64,000 nt of DNA from Stemphylium vesicarium (taxonomy: Eukaryota > Ascomycota > Dothideomycetes > Pleosporales > Pleosporaceae): positions 1 through 64,000 of the forward strand of contig QXCR01000115.1 of the NCBI GenBank assembly GCA_004380135.1, given 5' to 3'. The notes under the pieces were generated by a model. It had not been told where the DNA came from, ran no database searches, and saw nothing but the letters and a program-made list of their open reading frames with translations. Below are positions 53,201 to 64,000 of the stretch, in pieces. A program made the position numbers and the translations under genes. The first letter of the stretch is position 1. Every line of letters starts with the position of its first letter.

Positions 53201-53913
53201 TCCGGAAGCATCGTGCCAATAGACGCCATTACTCTACTTGTTGACCAGTCCTGCCATGCGTTGAATCCAGCCTGGACGAGCCAAACAGCAATCAGGACGC
53301 ATGCGAGGGCCAGGTTAGCGACGGCTGGAGGCTTGCCGAGGGGCTTCCAGGCAATGAACACTAATACGCCAGCAACGACCAGAATGCTCCCAAATCCTCC
53401 AAAGAAATAGCTGATGATCTTGCCCAGTAACCCAGAGGGTGGAGGTGTGATTGTGTTCGGACCATACTTGTTGACGCGGCGTACGATATCATCTTCGGTG
53501 AGACCGTGTGAGGTGTCGACACATTGGCGGCGACATAGTTCGTGGATGGCCAGAGTATGACAATCAAGGTCCGCCAGATCTATACGCCGTGGTTAGTACG
53601 TCGTATAGGAGATATGCAGAAAGAACTGCCCACCAACAGCCGCCTTCTCCCTAGCCTTCTTCGATGCAGCTTGCAGCTGCACCTGACCCTCGTCGATCTC
53701 GATAGAAAGTGTTCGATAAGCAATGGGTAGAGCAGTCTCTGGCTGCACCGTGCGAGCTCCGCCAACACTACGAATCGAAAGGCTACCGATGCTAGATCGT
53801 CGTGATAGCGCTCGCTCATGGCGTCGCTCGTGCGTTATATACCCATCTTCTTCGTTCGGAAGGCTGAGATCCCCAAAACGGACACGAGGTATAGCTTTCT
53901 CTTCTTGATCCAT
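50233..53913 (-). CDS. P-type ATPase, type IIC (Na,K-ATPase alpha-like)
   Basis: Nine exons: 53634-53913, 53040-53579, 52722-52992, 52559-52641, 51952-52498, 51012-51903, 50631-50959, 50499-50580 and 50233-50451. Introns are 47-80 nt, all phases close, giving 1080 aa. Catalytic landmarks are TGEAEPV (actuator), IPEGLPIALTTS (helix 4), CSDKTGTLT (phosphorylated Asp), MIKGAPDILLP (nucleotide site), MVTGD and TGDGVNDAPSLKAADIGIAM. The stretch IVFARTTPEQKLRIV and AYEKPEADVMLRPPRNPKTD resembles animal Na,K- and H,K-ATPase alpha subunits more than ENA or PMR pumps. Type IIC pumps are scattered in fungi. Transport of Na+ or K+ at the plasma membrane is inferred; no beta subunit is visible here. The ATG at 53913 was chosen; the upstream codon in frame is TTG. 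Confidence 0.9.
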
Positions 53914-56024
53914 GTTCAAGAACGAGGAACCAAGACAGGGTCCCAGGGCAGTAGAGTGGTCGAGACGAATAGGAAAGCGAAGAACGAGGATGAATTGCGA
54001 ACAGTAACAAATCTTGCTTCAGTGTTGTGCAATGACGAAACTTATATCCACGGTGAGGAAGGGCATGGGCCTTTTTTGTTACCAGGAATGTGGCTATGGC
54101 AGTTCCAAGGACACCTCGAAACCATGGTTGACGGTCATTTCCATGAGAGAAAACTATCACCAAAGCGGGAGACATTCGTCCTTTCGATGTCGAATTCTTC
54201 CACTTCCCTGGTCAATTGGTACGATTCGACGCACAAATACCTCATACCACTCGAGATAAAACCACTCTGCGGAACCCAAGGGTTGCCAGAACAGGTCTTC
54301 CGCTCATACCGCGGCAGCGTGACTTCGTTATCTTCTGGTGATATTTTGAAGTTCAGACTGCTGGTGGTTAGCCGTGAGCGATTTTCGAACCCCACACAGC
54401 CACACTGTAAAGCGCTCAAGCAAGCTTCCCCGCCCAGAGGGTGCGAACATGCGCGATTTTAGGCTTCGGTTCGTCGAGCTTTTAGCTGCTGCAGCTTGGA
54501 GGCTGCCATATTGGTTTTTCGGCAGAGCTTCCTGCTGCATGATAGTAAGGGGCATTTTCAATGTTCCTAGCCCATGCAAGAAGCGACTCGCTGGTAAAAG
54601 CCGCGTCAAGCTTTCGGTAACGTTTGTCGGCGTGACAGCGTGCATTCTTGGGTGACTTGAGCGCTTAGAGGGTGTAGTCGACAGCTAGCACGTGCGTGCT
54701 ATGCCGGTCACGCCCACCTCCATGCGTTCAGATTCATCTTCGCCATCGCTGCGCGTTTGATTGACCCGCATACAAAATATTTGTATGGTAGGCCACATGG
54801 AAAGACGCTAACAATTCGGGGTGCTGTGGTGGTTGCGCGAGGGCTATGAAGCCGCCTGGGGCGCGAGGATGTATATGCCAGCTGACATGGCGGTCAATAG
54901 TTGTCTGCCCGTTTGCGACACATTTTGCGCATGCGGCGGAGCGATGTTTGAGTCTACAGAACGGTGTTGGACTGTCGGTAGGTTGTCAGTGGAGATGAAG
55001 AGCCGCCCGCGTCCAGCGCGTTCAGGCGGCGCGCCAAGACCCCCTCAATCGCGAACCTCATTACACCTACCTGCCCTCATTCGTAACAAACAACACGTTT
55101 TACCAGACCGGCAATGATTTTTGCCAAGATATTCGCCATGTCGATCTCCAAGAAAATGAACGTGTCTACGAAAGTTCTATCGGGGTGCCATCGCGTGGGC
55201 TTGTCCCTTAGCGACCATCAAACCACATCTCCTCCATCTTCTCCATCTTCCATGTACCTGCTTCTTCCTAATTTTCCAGCTTAAAAGGTAGCCCATCGAA
55301 ATTACATACCCATAGTATCTTCCGCAATACCCATACATATCTTTGGTTCCCATACGTATCCCACGAAACGCCCCGGACCCGACTCCTGAACGATCGATCC
55401 GTTTCATACACGAGAACAGCCTGTATCGCACCGGTGTACCCGCGAAATACGGCCCATTTGTACGGCCTATACTTTAACACCAAACAGCATCGCAGACAAG
55501 ACTGTTATGGCAGAGACTTTACCCTTAGCTGCTTTACTTAGGGGGGCATGTAAAGACCATCAATATTTGAGGTCGTTAGGGAGTGAGGGTTGGCCGCGGG
55601 CTCACTGTAGAAGTAATAAGGGTTGGCAAACCCATTGGATATACGAAGTAGTATGGATACTATGATCGACCGCTCGGTCACAGGACATCACCAGTGGGCC
55701 GCATACATCGTCGTAGATTCTGCTACACTACAGCTGGAATCACCACTAGTACGTTGCGTTGTACACTCCATCACATCACGTAAGCTGCGTTGGAAATCAT
55801 GTGCTTCTTCACGTGTATCACAACAACTTTCACCACAGAAAAGAGCATCACTTGGCGTCAAGTGTTCTGTTTCATATCTGCAATTCTATACAGCTACGTA
55901 CATGTCCCTTCTCTGTCATGAGCACAGGGCATCAGTAGTGGTCCGCAATTTGTTCGAATCTCGGTCTTCACCATCGCAATGCTTGCCTCTCGACGCCCCC
56001 CGTAACTCAGTCGCATCCAACGTT
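53914..56024. other. long intergenic stretch
   Basis: About 2.1 kb without a recognised gene. The left end is the ATPase promoter. Frames such as 54821-55117 and 55623-56114 show no signal or domain. Confidence 0.4.
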
Positions 56025-57818
56025 CTAGTCTTCGTCGCTCTCTTCCTCGTCGCTAAGGTCCTGGACATCTTCAACGTCACTATCGTCGTAGTTCTCATCG
56101 GAGAGGAAGTCTGAAAACCGGGACTGGTAGTCATGTTGACGTGCTACGGTTTGACGAACGCCGTTCGCGATTTCAGCTGCAGCAAAGCCCCCAAGAGGCG
56201 GCATCCAGTTGTTCAAGACGCAAATCTTGTTCTAATCGTCATCCTCCATATCTATTATGTCCTCGAAGGTTGCTTCGGCAGCGCGATACTCCGGGAAATA
56301 CATCTTCAATTTGGATTTTTCTATATCCTGACCTGTCGAGAGGGCTCATGCAGCCATGCGACAGCCTGGCCATTCGAGGGGCCATGCAGTTGTGTCTTCG
56401 CGCCAAAAACGGTAGACAGGATGATGTTCATCTTCTGTTGAGATGAACCCCCCAAGTCAAGGGCAACGACGACGCGTTGTAGCTTGGGTATAGCCACAAT
56501 GGCGAGGAATGTTCGATGAACGTGCCACAGTCTCTGACCATCTTTCTGAATGGCGATGTCACTGTTGAGCTTTCTAAGCGACGTCAGGTGCCCATGCTTG
56601 CTCTACATCTCAAGCCATCGGTGGGCGATTACCATTTGCTCGTCATATGGCGCTGGCTTTCTATCGAATATCTTCTTCCAGGGGCCTGGCGGGCTGACTG
56701 AGGTAGTCGAGTCATGCAGCTCGAAAGTGTTCATGCCGAAGAATATGTCCGAAATCAAGCCGTTGAACTCTTTGCTCACTCGACGCGCTGCGAGAAGCTT
56801 CGAAGGCTCTGCGGGACTCCAATAGTGGTCTCCAACCTCATTGAGGTGGTTCTTGGTTCCGCTGGATACGAGTGCTTTTGGCTTTTTTGCAACGATGCCG
56901 AAAGAGTATCGAACCAGACTTGAGCACTTTTCTTCGGTTACCCAGAATTCAGTATGGCAGAAGCGACGACTAGATGCAACCACCTTCAGGTCCTCGTCGA
57001 AAACGAATGCGAACTTAAGAATCAAGATCTTTAGCTAGAGTGGTAATATCGGCCAGCCCGAACCTGGAGTTATAGCTGCTGGATCATGAGTGGGGATGTC
57101 CAGGTATCTGGAGAAAATCTTCTCTTCAGCACAATCCATTAAACGAAATGTTGTTTGGGGACCACGGCCTTCGCTTCGTCGCATCAAATTCTCATGATCC
57201 CAACCCTCAGGCCAGTCACCACTATCGTAGTCGTAGTCGTACCAACAGCTACCTGGAGGGTCAGCTTCTTGCTCGCGTACACCGGCCGACATGGCCTGTT
57301 CCCATACTTTAAGAGGTTGCGGATCCTTTGGTGGGAACCATCCTGCGTCTGGAAAGAGGGTGTAGGTCGAGTGTTTTTTCGCCTCCATGATTAAGAAGCA
57401 AGCAACCCATCGCAGTCTTGCGAACGGCGAGCAAAAGTCCAAAACGGGGTAGTCAATGATGAAGTGGGCATTGGCGTCGGCTATAAGCGCGTCCAGTCTT
57501 TGAGATCCCTTGTGTTCGCAGAACTCGGGCCACTCGCAAATTGCTCTCAGAACTTGTTCTATAGTGAGCTTCCTCGCCCCGGAAGTCAGTATGGCTAATG
57601 CTGCGTATTGGCCATTCTCTTCAAAAGGCAATCTTTCACCCTCGAAAAGCCCTTAAATGTCCTGACCCAGCTCAGAATCTTCCTGCATTATCTCAGTTGC
57701 CATAAGCCCCTCCAGATTCAGACCAGGCATGAGTTTCGCAAGCTTTTCTGGACTAAACCCATGTCGCCCTTCTTCTCTCTTTTTGACCTTGGTTGGAGGA
57801 GCGGCTGCGGAGGACATA
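56025..57818 (-). pseudogene. multiply broken hypothetical fungal protein
   Basis: One long minus-strand reading frame can be followed from MSSAAAPPTKVKK (57818) to an acidic C-terminus (DVEDVQDLSDEEESDED). It is interrupted by a frameshift in an A6 run near 57780, TAA at 57653-57655, TAG at 57035-57037, TAG at 56603-56605, a further frame change near 56335 and TAG at 56232-56234. The segments include EVLRAICEWPEF-like and RVSKEFNGLISDIFFGMNTF pieces, reminiscent of the F-box-like fungal family with a FYGxNTF motif. Intact length would be about 590 residues. Some breaks could be unrecognised introns, but at least three in-frame stops have coding sequence tightly on both sides. Confidence 0.62.
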
Positions 57819-60083
57819 TTGTATCGATGGCCGATGGGCTGTAGCGGGGGTGATCGTGCCTATGTGCGAAAGGTGGTTCGTGCCTGTAACATGCTAGTAT
57901 CGGGCACTGATGGTTACCTATGTGCTGGACAACTGCGCTGAGAGCTTACGATTAAGGATTCTTGCTTCTAGAGCTGCTTTTTCGAGCTGCACAGGGTCAA
58001 GTGCAGTGAAAATTGCACATAAGGGGTATGACTCCGGCGATTGTTAACGGATGCGCGATAAAATGGCGCTGGGTATCGAATCGGTAGCCTGGACTGACCA
58101 GCTCGTGCGCAAGTCTACTATTCTCCGCCTAGAAGATTTTAATACCCTTTCTGCGTTGTGTTAGTTGAACAGAATGTAAAGTGCGCGAGCGCATGCTCAT
58201 ACCGAGGTCAGTGAGCGTCGTGGAGCACGCGAAGTCACGCTGGTATGTTTGCTGTCGCTAGGACGCAGACCGCTGCTAGAGCCCCGTAGCCTGATTTCGG
58301 GTGTCTCTTGATGTGGTCGTCACGGAATTGTCGATCTGCGGCTACAGTGCGGCGGCTGTCGTGAGGGGGAAGCCAGGGAGCGGTACAGTGCGTCTTCAAG
58401 ACTTCTTATATAGGAGCTCTCGCTTATCGTCGCACCATTTCGCGTTTTGAGCTCGCAGGGTCATTGGCCAAAAGGTTTTCACTGTCTTCACTGGAAAGAT
58501 TCCCCAGAATGATAAAAATGAAAGAGATTGACTGGGTTCACCATCACCCAAATTACGACACTGAAGCCTTATCGCGAAGGCGTTTCCTGTCGGCGTCTAC
58601 TGGTAGAGCGGCTCATTACACATCATGAACAATACATGATCGAATCGAAATTTTACCGGGGATCTTCTCGGTCTAGGCCTGAGCTCAAACACTCTGATGA
58701 ATCTGACTTGTGTGATGTGAATCGCTTGACTAGCATTCCTCACGACTTTGTGATAGTCGATCCTCGAACAAGATCATGCAGTGTCACCATGTTTACAGAA
58801 AGCGTATCCTGTTTCACTATCGCAGAAGTCTCTACGAGTGGAACAAGTTGTTCATCCGTCCGCATTGCGTAAACCGCGCTAGCAGGTGGTACGTTTGTTT
58901 GGGCAGGCCAGAAAGAGCATCACTAAATGCTACGAATCATGTCCTCATCACTGCGGCTATACAAAGGCTTGCATATTTCTGTTTGCCATGATTACAAGGC
59001 CTTAGCAGTCGTCCGCACGTCGTCACAGTTTCCCATACACTGGCCAAATCTATCATCTCTTTCACGAAAGTCAACGAGTGAATGGAGGATGGAGTTCGGA
59101 TTTCGCGCTCTCTCTCTCAGTACCTTGGTTGATATTCTTGGCATTGTTAAAGCATCGCTAGGCTCATTTCTCGAAGCTAGTTGGGCCTTTTTATCTCTAG
59201 ATACCACGTCGTTTTCAATTCGATCTTCCCTGTCGCAATATTTCCTTCCTATATTTCCAATACACAGACACCCAGCGGCGAGCAGGAACAGCTGAGCTTC
59301 GCACAAAACGAGAAGCCCTCGCATACTACAGGCGCCCCGAAACATTTTGAAGACGCAGCAATGACGAAATGAGTGAAGCAGGTACGCAATCTGTCTATTC
59401 AGAAACGATTTGGGTAGGCGATGTCAGGGCACTTATTGACGCTCGAAATGCAGTGGAAGATCAAGAGAATCTTGGAGAGTTTTCGACAAATACTAAGTCA
59501 GAATGCGGTGCACGGAGTGCAGAGTGTAGAGTGCAGAATGTGGAGTCTGCATTCAGCCTTTGCATGTGCTCTGACATACAATCCAGTACCTAAAAATAAA
59601 GAAATAGGGGTAAAGACAGCGCAAGGACTGCTAGTCAGGCAGCGTGGAGTACGCAAAGTATAAATCGTCAAGTTTCTTGGGTACACACCATATCAGTCGG
59701 GTTAGAGGATACGTAGGTACGACCCAGCTGCGAGACGCGAAGCAAGAATGCATAAGACCTTTCAGGGGACGCCAACGACTAACAACAGGATAGGAACAAC
59801 AGCAAGACACGAGATCACGCCCCAGGAGCAAGATGAGATTTGAAGATAATGCCGAGATGAACGAAATGGGGTTTGAGAACAGATGTAGCGGGATATTTGC
59901 AAGGGATGGTCTGATGAGACTCGGGATGAAGTTGGGAGGTTGGAATTATTGGAAAGCTACCCCACCACCCTAGCTCCCCACTTCGCGCTAGACGCACCCC
60001 TGTCTCCGATACAGGCCGAGTCACCGATAGCTTTCCCAAAAAATGCGACTCACCATTGACCTTTTCCAGATACACCACATACA
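57819..60083. other. long intergenic stretch
   Basis: About 2.3 kb without a recognised gene. A small imperfect repeat of GTGCAGAGTGTAGAGTGCAG type lies at 59515-59545. The right end is the threonine dehydratase leader. Confidence 0.4.
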
Positions 60084-61805
60084 ATGGCGACGGTACCAGA
60101 CTACTCACGGCCAACAACGCCTGATAATGGCTCCAATCTTCCCAATGGCATTGCTTCCCCTCGCACGCCAAAAAGCGGTCTGTCCCTCACAGAATACAGC
60201 GCAAACCCGAGTCCGCCCTCCGAGTCAACCAGCGCAAAGAACAGTGTAGTACCAGAGGCCTTCCTACTGCCCAATGGCTACCCCGACTACCTCCGCCTTA
60301 TCCTCACATCGCGCGTCTATGAAGTCGTAAAAGAAACGCCTCTGACCCACGCGACGAACCTCAGCAACCGATTGGAATGTAACGTCATGCTCAAGCGCGA
60401 GGATCTGCAGCCTGTGTTCAGCTTCAAGCTACGCGGCGCATACAACAAGATGGCACATCTGGATCCAAAGGACAGGTGGCGAGGCGTCGTCGCGTGTAGC
60501 GCAGGGAACCACGCTCAGGGCGTTGCGTACTCGGCGCGCAAGCTCAAGATTCCTGCAACCATTGTCATGCCCTCGGGTACCCCAGATATCAAGCACAAGA
60601 ACGTCTCGAGACTCGGAGGCTCTGTCATACTTCACGGCCCCGACTTCGACTCGGCGAAAGCGGAGGCTACGAGGCTGGAAAAACTACACGGACTCATCTC
60701 CATACCGCCCTTTGACGACCCCTACGTGATTGCTGGACAGGGTACTGTGGGCATGGAGCTGTTGCGACAGACAAATCTCCAGGACTTGACGGCCGTCTTC
60801 TGCTGTGTTGGTGGGGGTGGTCTGATAGCGGGAACTGGTGTCTACATCAAGCGGATAGCACCACACGTCAAGATCATTGGAGTAGAGCAATACGACGCCA
60901 ACGCCATGGTCGAGTCTCTCAAAGCCGGGAAGCGCGTATCCTTGAAGGAGGTCGGGTTATTTGCAGACGGAGCAGCAGTCAAAACAGTGGGAGAAGAAAC
61001 ATTCAGGATATGTCAAGAAGTCGTCGATGAAGTAGTCCAAGTCACAACCGATGAGACCTGCGCCGCCATCAAGGACATTTTCGAAGACACGCGCTCTATC
61101 GTCGAACCCGCTGGTGCTCTTGCGCTTGCCGGTCTCAAGAAGTGGGTGAGCCGCAACCCGTCGCCCGACCGCAACCGTGGACTCGTCGCCACTGCCAGTG
61201 GAGCGAACATGAACTTTGATCGCCTCCGCTTTGTCGCCGAACGCGCCGCAATCGGTGAGAACAAAGAAGCCATCCTCTCTGTAACGATCCCCGAGCAACC
61301 CGGTGCTTTCGCAAAGCTCGTCTCAGTCATCCATCCCATGGCCGTCACCGAGTTCAGCTATCGATACTGCGGCCCGGAATCAGCCCAGATTCTTGTCGGC
61401 GTCGAACTCAAAGCCGCAACACGCGCCCGCGACCTACCCGATCTCATCGAGCGCCTTGGCGACGAAGGTATGACGGCCGAAGACCTCTCCCAAGACGAAC
61501 TCGTCAAGTCGCACATTCGCTACCTAGTCGGAGGACGTAGCGACGCCGCTGACGAGCACATGTTCATGTTTGAGTTTCCTGAGCGAGGAGGCGCGTTGTA
61601 CAAGTTCCTCAACACCTTGCAGCCCGGCATGAACATTAGTCTCTTCCACTACAGGAACTACGGCGGTGATGTCGCGAAGATCCTAGCGGGTATACAGTGT
61701 AAGGAGGAGGAGAGCGGTAAGCTCACGAGCTTCTTGAAGGACATTGGGTACCCATACAGGGAGGTCACCGATAGCCCGAGCTACAAGATGTTTTTGCGAC
61801 GCTGA
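60084..61805 (+). CDS. ilv1: threonine dehydratase (threonine ammonia-lyase), biosynthetic
   Basis: Intronless, 573 aa. A polar N-terminal extension (a possible mitochondrial targeting region) precedes the PLP fold. The Schiff-base lysine lies in FSFKLRGAYN near residue 114. Other landmarks are SAGNHAQGVAYSARKL, the phosphate-binding CCVGGGGLIAGTGVYIK and VATASGANMNFDRLRFVAERA. Two C-terminal ACT-like regulatory domains follow (ILSVTIPEQPGAFAKLVSVI and MFMFEFPERGGALYKFLNTL), which bind isoleucine and valine in characterised enzymes. The enzyme converts threonine to 2-oxobutanoate, the first committed step to isoleucine. Confidence 0.95.
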   Translation: MATVPDYSRPTTPDNGSNLPNGIASPRTPKSGLSLTEYSANPSPPSESTSAKNSVVPEAFLLPNGYPDYLRLILTSRVYEVVKETPLTHATNLSNRLECNVMLKREDLQPVFSFKLRGAYNKMAHLDPKDRWRGVVACSAGNHAQGVAYSARKLKIPATIVMPSGTPDIKHKNVSRLGGSVILHGPDFDSAKAEATRLEKLHGLISIPPFDDPYVIAGQGTVGMELLRQTNLQDLTAVFCCVGGGGLIAGTGVYIKRIAPHVKIIGVEQYDANAMVESLKAGKRVSLKEVGLFADGAAVKTVGEETFRICQEVVDEVVQVTTDETCAAIKDIFEDTRSIVEPAGALALAGLKKWVSRNPSPDRNRGLVATASGANMNFDRLRFVAERAAIGENKEAILSVTIPEQPGAFAKLVSVIHPMAVTEFSYRYCGPESAQILVGVELKAATRARDLPDLIERLGDEGMTAEDLSQDELVKSHIRYLVGGRSDAADEHMFMFEFPERGGALYKFLNTLQPGMNISLFHYRNYGGDVAKILAGIQCKEEESGKLTSFLKDIGYPYREVTDSPSYKMFLRR

Positions 61806-63379
61806 TTGTGGAGATAAGCGGGAAAGGAGGGATGATATAGATGATGGAATGAGATGATTAATGACAGATACCCCTTTTATTCGCTTGACCTGAAAACGCT
61901 CGACCGTTCTTTGTCCTCGTTCCCTTGCATTCTGTACCCTTGTTCTCATTGAGTCAGAGAGAAGCCGTTGAGTTGGGATCAGACGATACATATTTGTGTC
62001 TAAAGCAGTGCTCCTCCTCTAGTCAAATGTGCCCACATCTAGTTCAGGGCTTGCCTTTTGCATTGAAACTGCAGCAGAAACGCCTCCGCCTTTGTAGATT
62101 TCCTACATGTGTCTCAACTGAGAGGTGGGATGTACGATGATAGTGCGTTTGTCCACGCAGATGCGACGCATCATATCTCTCCTCCCTACTGTTGCGACCA
62201 GTGTTTATACCTTATCACATCCTCGTACCCACGAACCTTGAGACGCATTCTCACATATAGTCCGTCGCCTCTCGTATGCTCCAGGGTCATAGGATCCTTA
62301 CGGATAATCACTTCTTAGTTTGGCGCGGTATTCCTTCCTTGCATCGTCCGTTGGGAATCCGATATAAACGATGCCTTCTCAGCGACCCAGCATTGGTCCT
62401 CAACCAACGGTAACAACGGTGTTTCCGAGAATCGAGAGCCGCTTAGTGACCAAGGCCAGGGGGCGGGTCTCCGGAGTCGGAATGTAGCCCTGACACCGTT
62501 GCGTCAGGTAAACGACCGAAAGAGGTACCTGTGATTAGTGAACCACTGACCCTAGCGCAGGACAGTATGTATCATCAGGCAGGCCTGACATTCGACACTG
62601 GTCCAGTGGAGACTAAGAGCTTCCCGGGCGCGCGTGACCCAGGCAACTACGATGACGAATATATTCATCACTCGCTGCTGGCCCCAGGGCATTCCAAACT
62701 TCTACACACACATATCTTCGATATTACTTTCTGTGAGGCCTTGTGTCGTATGCGCCGACAGTAGGACCGATACTCGGCTCCAAGGTTAGATTTCTAAGCT
62801 TACCACCGAGTTATCGCAGCTTAGGTACGACCGAGCTGTCCAAGCTTGACATTGGTTTTCTACCATGGTACAGCGCAGAGATGGTCTGAGGAGAGAAAAC
62901 GTAGTCTACGCTAAAAGGACCCTGTGCGCGCTTGGCTTTTAAACTGCAAAAGTTTCACATTAGCGTTGTGGTTAATCATTTTGTTATTATAGTAAAGGAT
63001 AGTCCGTTTTATGAGGGGCCTAGTCGGAAAACCTCTAGCACTAGGCATGCATAAAAGAGACGGAGTGACCACGATGCTAGCTATATTTCTGATTTGGCAC
63101 AAGGGAGGGAGTATACACAGGTAATTAAGATCGCCATGTCATTTCCCAACCACAACAATGCCGCAGCCAAGGTTCTTGGACAAGTGGAGGCTACATCGGA
63201 CCGTAGGAACAAGATATAAAAGAAAAAGGCCTAAGACAGAGCCTCCTTCCCCTTGTCCTGTTTGCAGCACTCCAACACCCAACTTACAGACTATTCAAAT
63301 CCTCACCAACTTTCCCAAACCTAGCGCACAAATCCAGATAATACCTTTTCCGTATCCCCCCTCCCAAACAAACAACAAG
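61806..63379. other. intergenic before the 8-Cys secreted protein
   Basis: No gene was recognised in about 1.6 kb. A CA-rich leader ending ACAAACAACAAG precedes the secreted-protein ATG. Confidence 0.4.
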
Positions 63380-63690
63380 ATGAAACTTCTCTCAACTGGG
63401 TTCTTACTCGTATTGGCCAACATGGCCGCAACCATAAACGCAGTACAGTCTCCCTTGGAATAAAAAAACATGGCTCCTAGAAACTTCTTACCAACGCCTT
63501 TGAATAGCAGTCCCAGGTGTTTTGCTACTGCGACGACAGATCTCTGATCCCTTCGTGCTGTAGCGAGAACAGCGGTGTGCTTCTTTCTGCTACCAATGGG
63601 AACTGCTATTTCCCCGACCAGCAGGGGGGCGATGTTCCTTTTGTGGATATCTGGGGGTATTGCTGTCCTGGGGGATGCAATACCGCTTAA
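63380..63690 (+). CDS. small secreted protein with eight cysteines
   Basis: Two exons: 63380-63442 and 63508-63690 (65-nt intron, GTACAG donor, TAG acceptor), giving 81 aa. The signal peptide MKLLSTGFLLVLANMAATINA ends near the exon junction. The mature part has FCYC, SCC, NC, YCC and GC (eight cysteines) and ends CCPGGCNTA. This spacing is hydrophobin- or killer-protein-like in number but I do not recognise the family. Without splicing the frame stops after 27 codons. The intron is inferred from phase, the acceptor and the immediate start of Cys-rich sequence. Unrelated to the 26-32 kb array. Confidence 0.72.
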
Positions 63691-64000
63691 ATTCGAAGTT
63701 ATACGGCTAGAGGGGTTGTGGGTGTAGGGATAGGAGCTGAGAGGGTCTGTTGTTCAGGCGACGGAACGCGGGGGTTGGGTTGCGGTGATGATGTTGGGAT
63801 GATGGTGGGGAAACTAACAGATGGCTAGGCTTGTTTAAACTTATAGAAAATATGAGTCGCTATTGTTGTGCTTCTTCGTCTTCGTGTGCGCCACACGCTC
63901 TGATTGAATCCAGAAGATGCAGAAAGAGTTCGATAAATTTGTTGATATTTAGCGCCTGTCTCATTCTTGAAACGTGAAGGATTCAGCATAGATTTAGGCG
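63691..64000. other. right-edge flank
   Basis: No gene was recognised; it is the 3' flank of the secreted-protein gene. Confidence 0.4.

Noticed and set aside
59515..59545. Short GTGCAGAGTGTAGAGTGCAG-type repeat
   Set aside because: Too short and imperfect for a CRISPR or transposon end; a simple local microrepeat.

Overview
The window is nuclear DNA of a filamentous ascomycete (Pezizomycotina). Genes are compact and carry short introns of about 46-120 nt with GT donors, CTAAC/CTGAC-like branch sites and AG acceptors. The content (many DUF3328/UstYa-like genes, a bZIP-ankyrin 'bANK' regulator of the ToxE type, many small secreted Cys-rich proteins) points to Dothideomycetes, probably Pleosporales. 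That placement is an inference from gene content.

Left part, about 0.4-16.8 kb: an accessory region that reads as a ribosomal-peptide (dikaritin/Kex2-repeat type) biosynthetic cluster, partly decayed. Its heart is a small secreted precursor gene at 3986-4396 (minus strand) with six near-identical KKIDAVDVE units separated by Lys-Arg Kex2 sites. Around it lie four UstYa-like (DUF3328) oxidase genes with paired HxxHC motifs (1.8-2.5, 7.1-7.8, 13.5-14.2 and 16.1-16.8 kb). A DOMON-cytochrome b561 membrane oxidoreductase lies at 5.3-6.7 kb, a GPH/sucrose-type transporter at 9.0-10.5 kb, and an intact bZIP+ankyrin regulator at 11.9-12.8 kb. Two of the UstYa genes, the transporter and the b561 gene carry in-frame stops or a 1-nt frameshift, and a third UstYa gene ends early. 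The precursor, the regulator and one UstYa gene look intact. A decayed secreted hydrolase sits at the left edge. The repeat unit has no aromatic residue, unlike the characterised dikaritins I know of.

Middle, about 17.8-25.4 kb: conserved housekeeping genes. These are a 6-phosphogluconate dehydrogenase-like protein, kynurenine 3-monooxygenase, methionine aminopeptidase 1 with its N-terminal zinc finger, the cornichon/Erv14 cargo receptor and the Prp17/Cdc40 splicing factor.

26.1-32.6 kb: a same-strand array of five small secreted proteins (about 91-94 aa in the intact copies) sharing a signal peptide, a dibasic or arginine-ended pro-site, six cysteines and a C-terminal GGWYANC signature. At least two members share a promoter block. 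One copy is decaying.

34.7-61.8 kb: a Ser-rich small protein, a CHR-family chromate transporter, a DJ-1/PfpI-like protein lacking the usual cysteine, a decayed F-box-like gene, the GPI-transamidase subunit PIG-S, a serine beta-lactamase-like hydrolase, a secreted heme/DOMON protein, a secreted DUF1996 protein, a large type IIC (Na,K-ATPase alpha-like) P-type ATPase with nine exons, a multiply broken hypothetical gene, and threonine dehydratase. A two-exon, eight-Cys small secreted protein lies near the right end at 63.4 kb. No tRNA, rRNA, CRISPR array or intact transposon was recognised.
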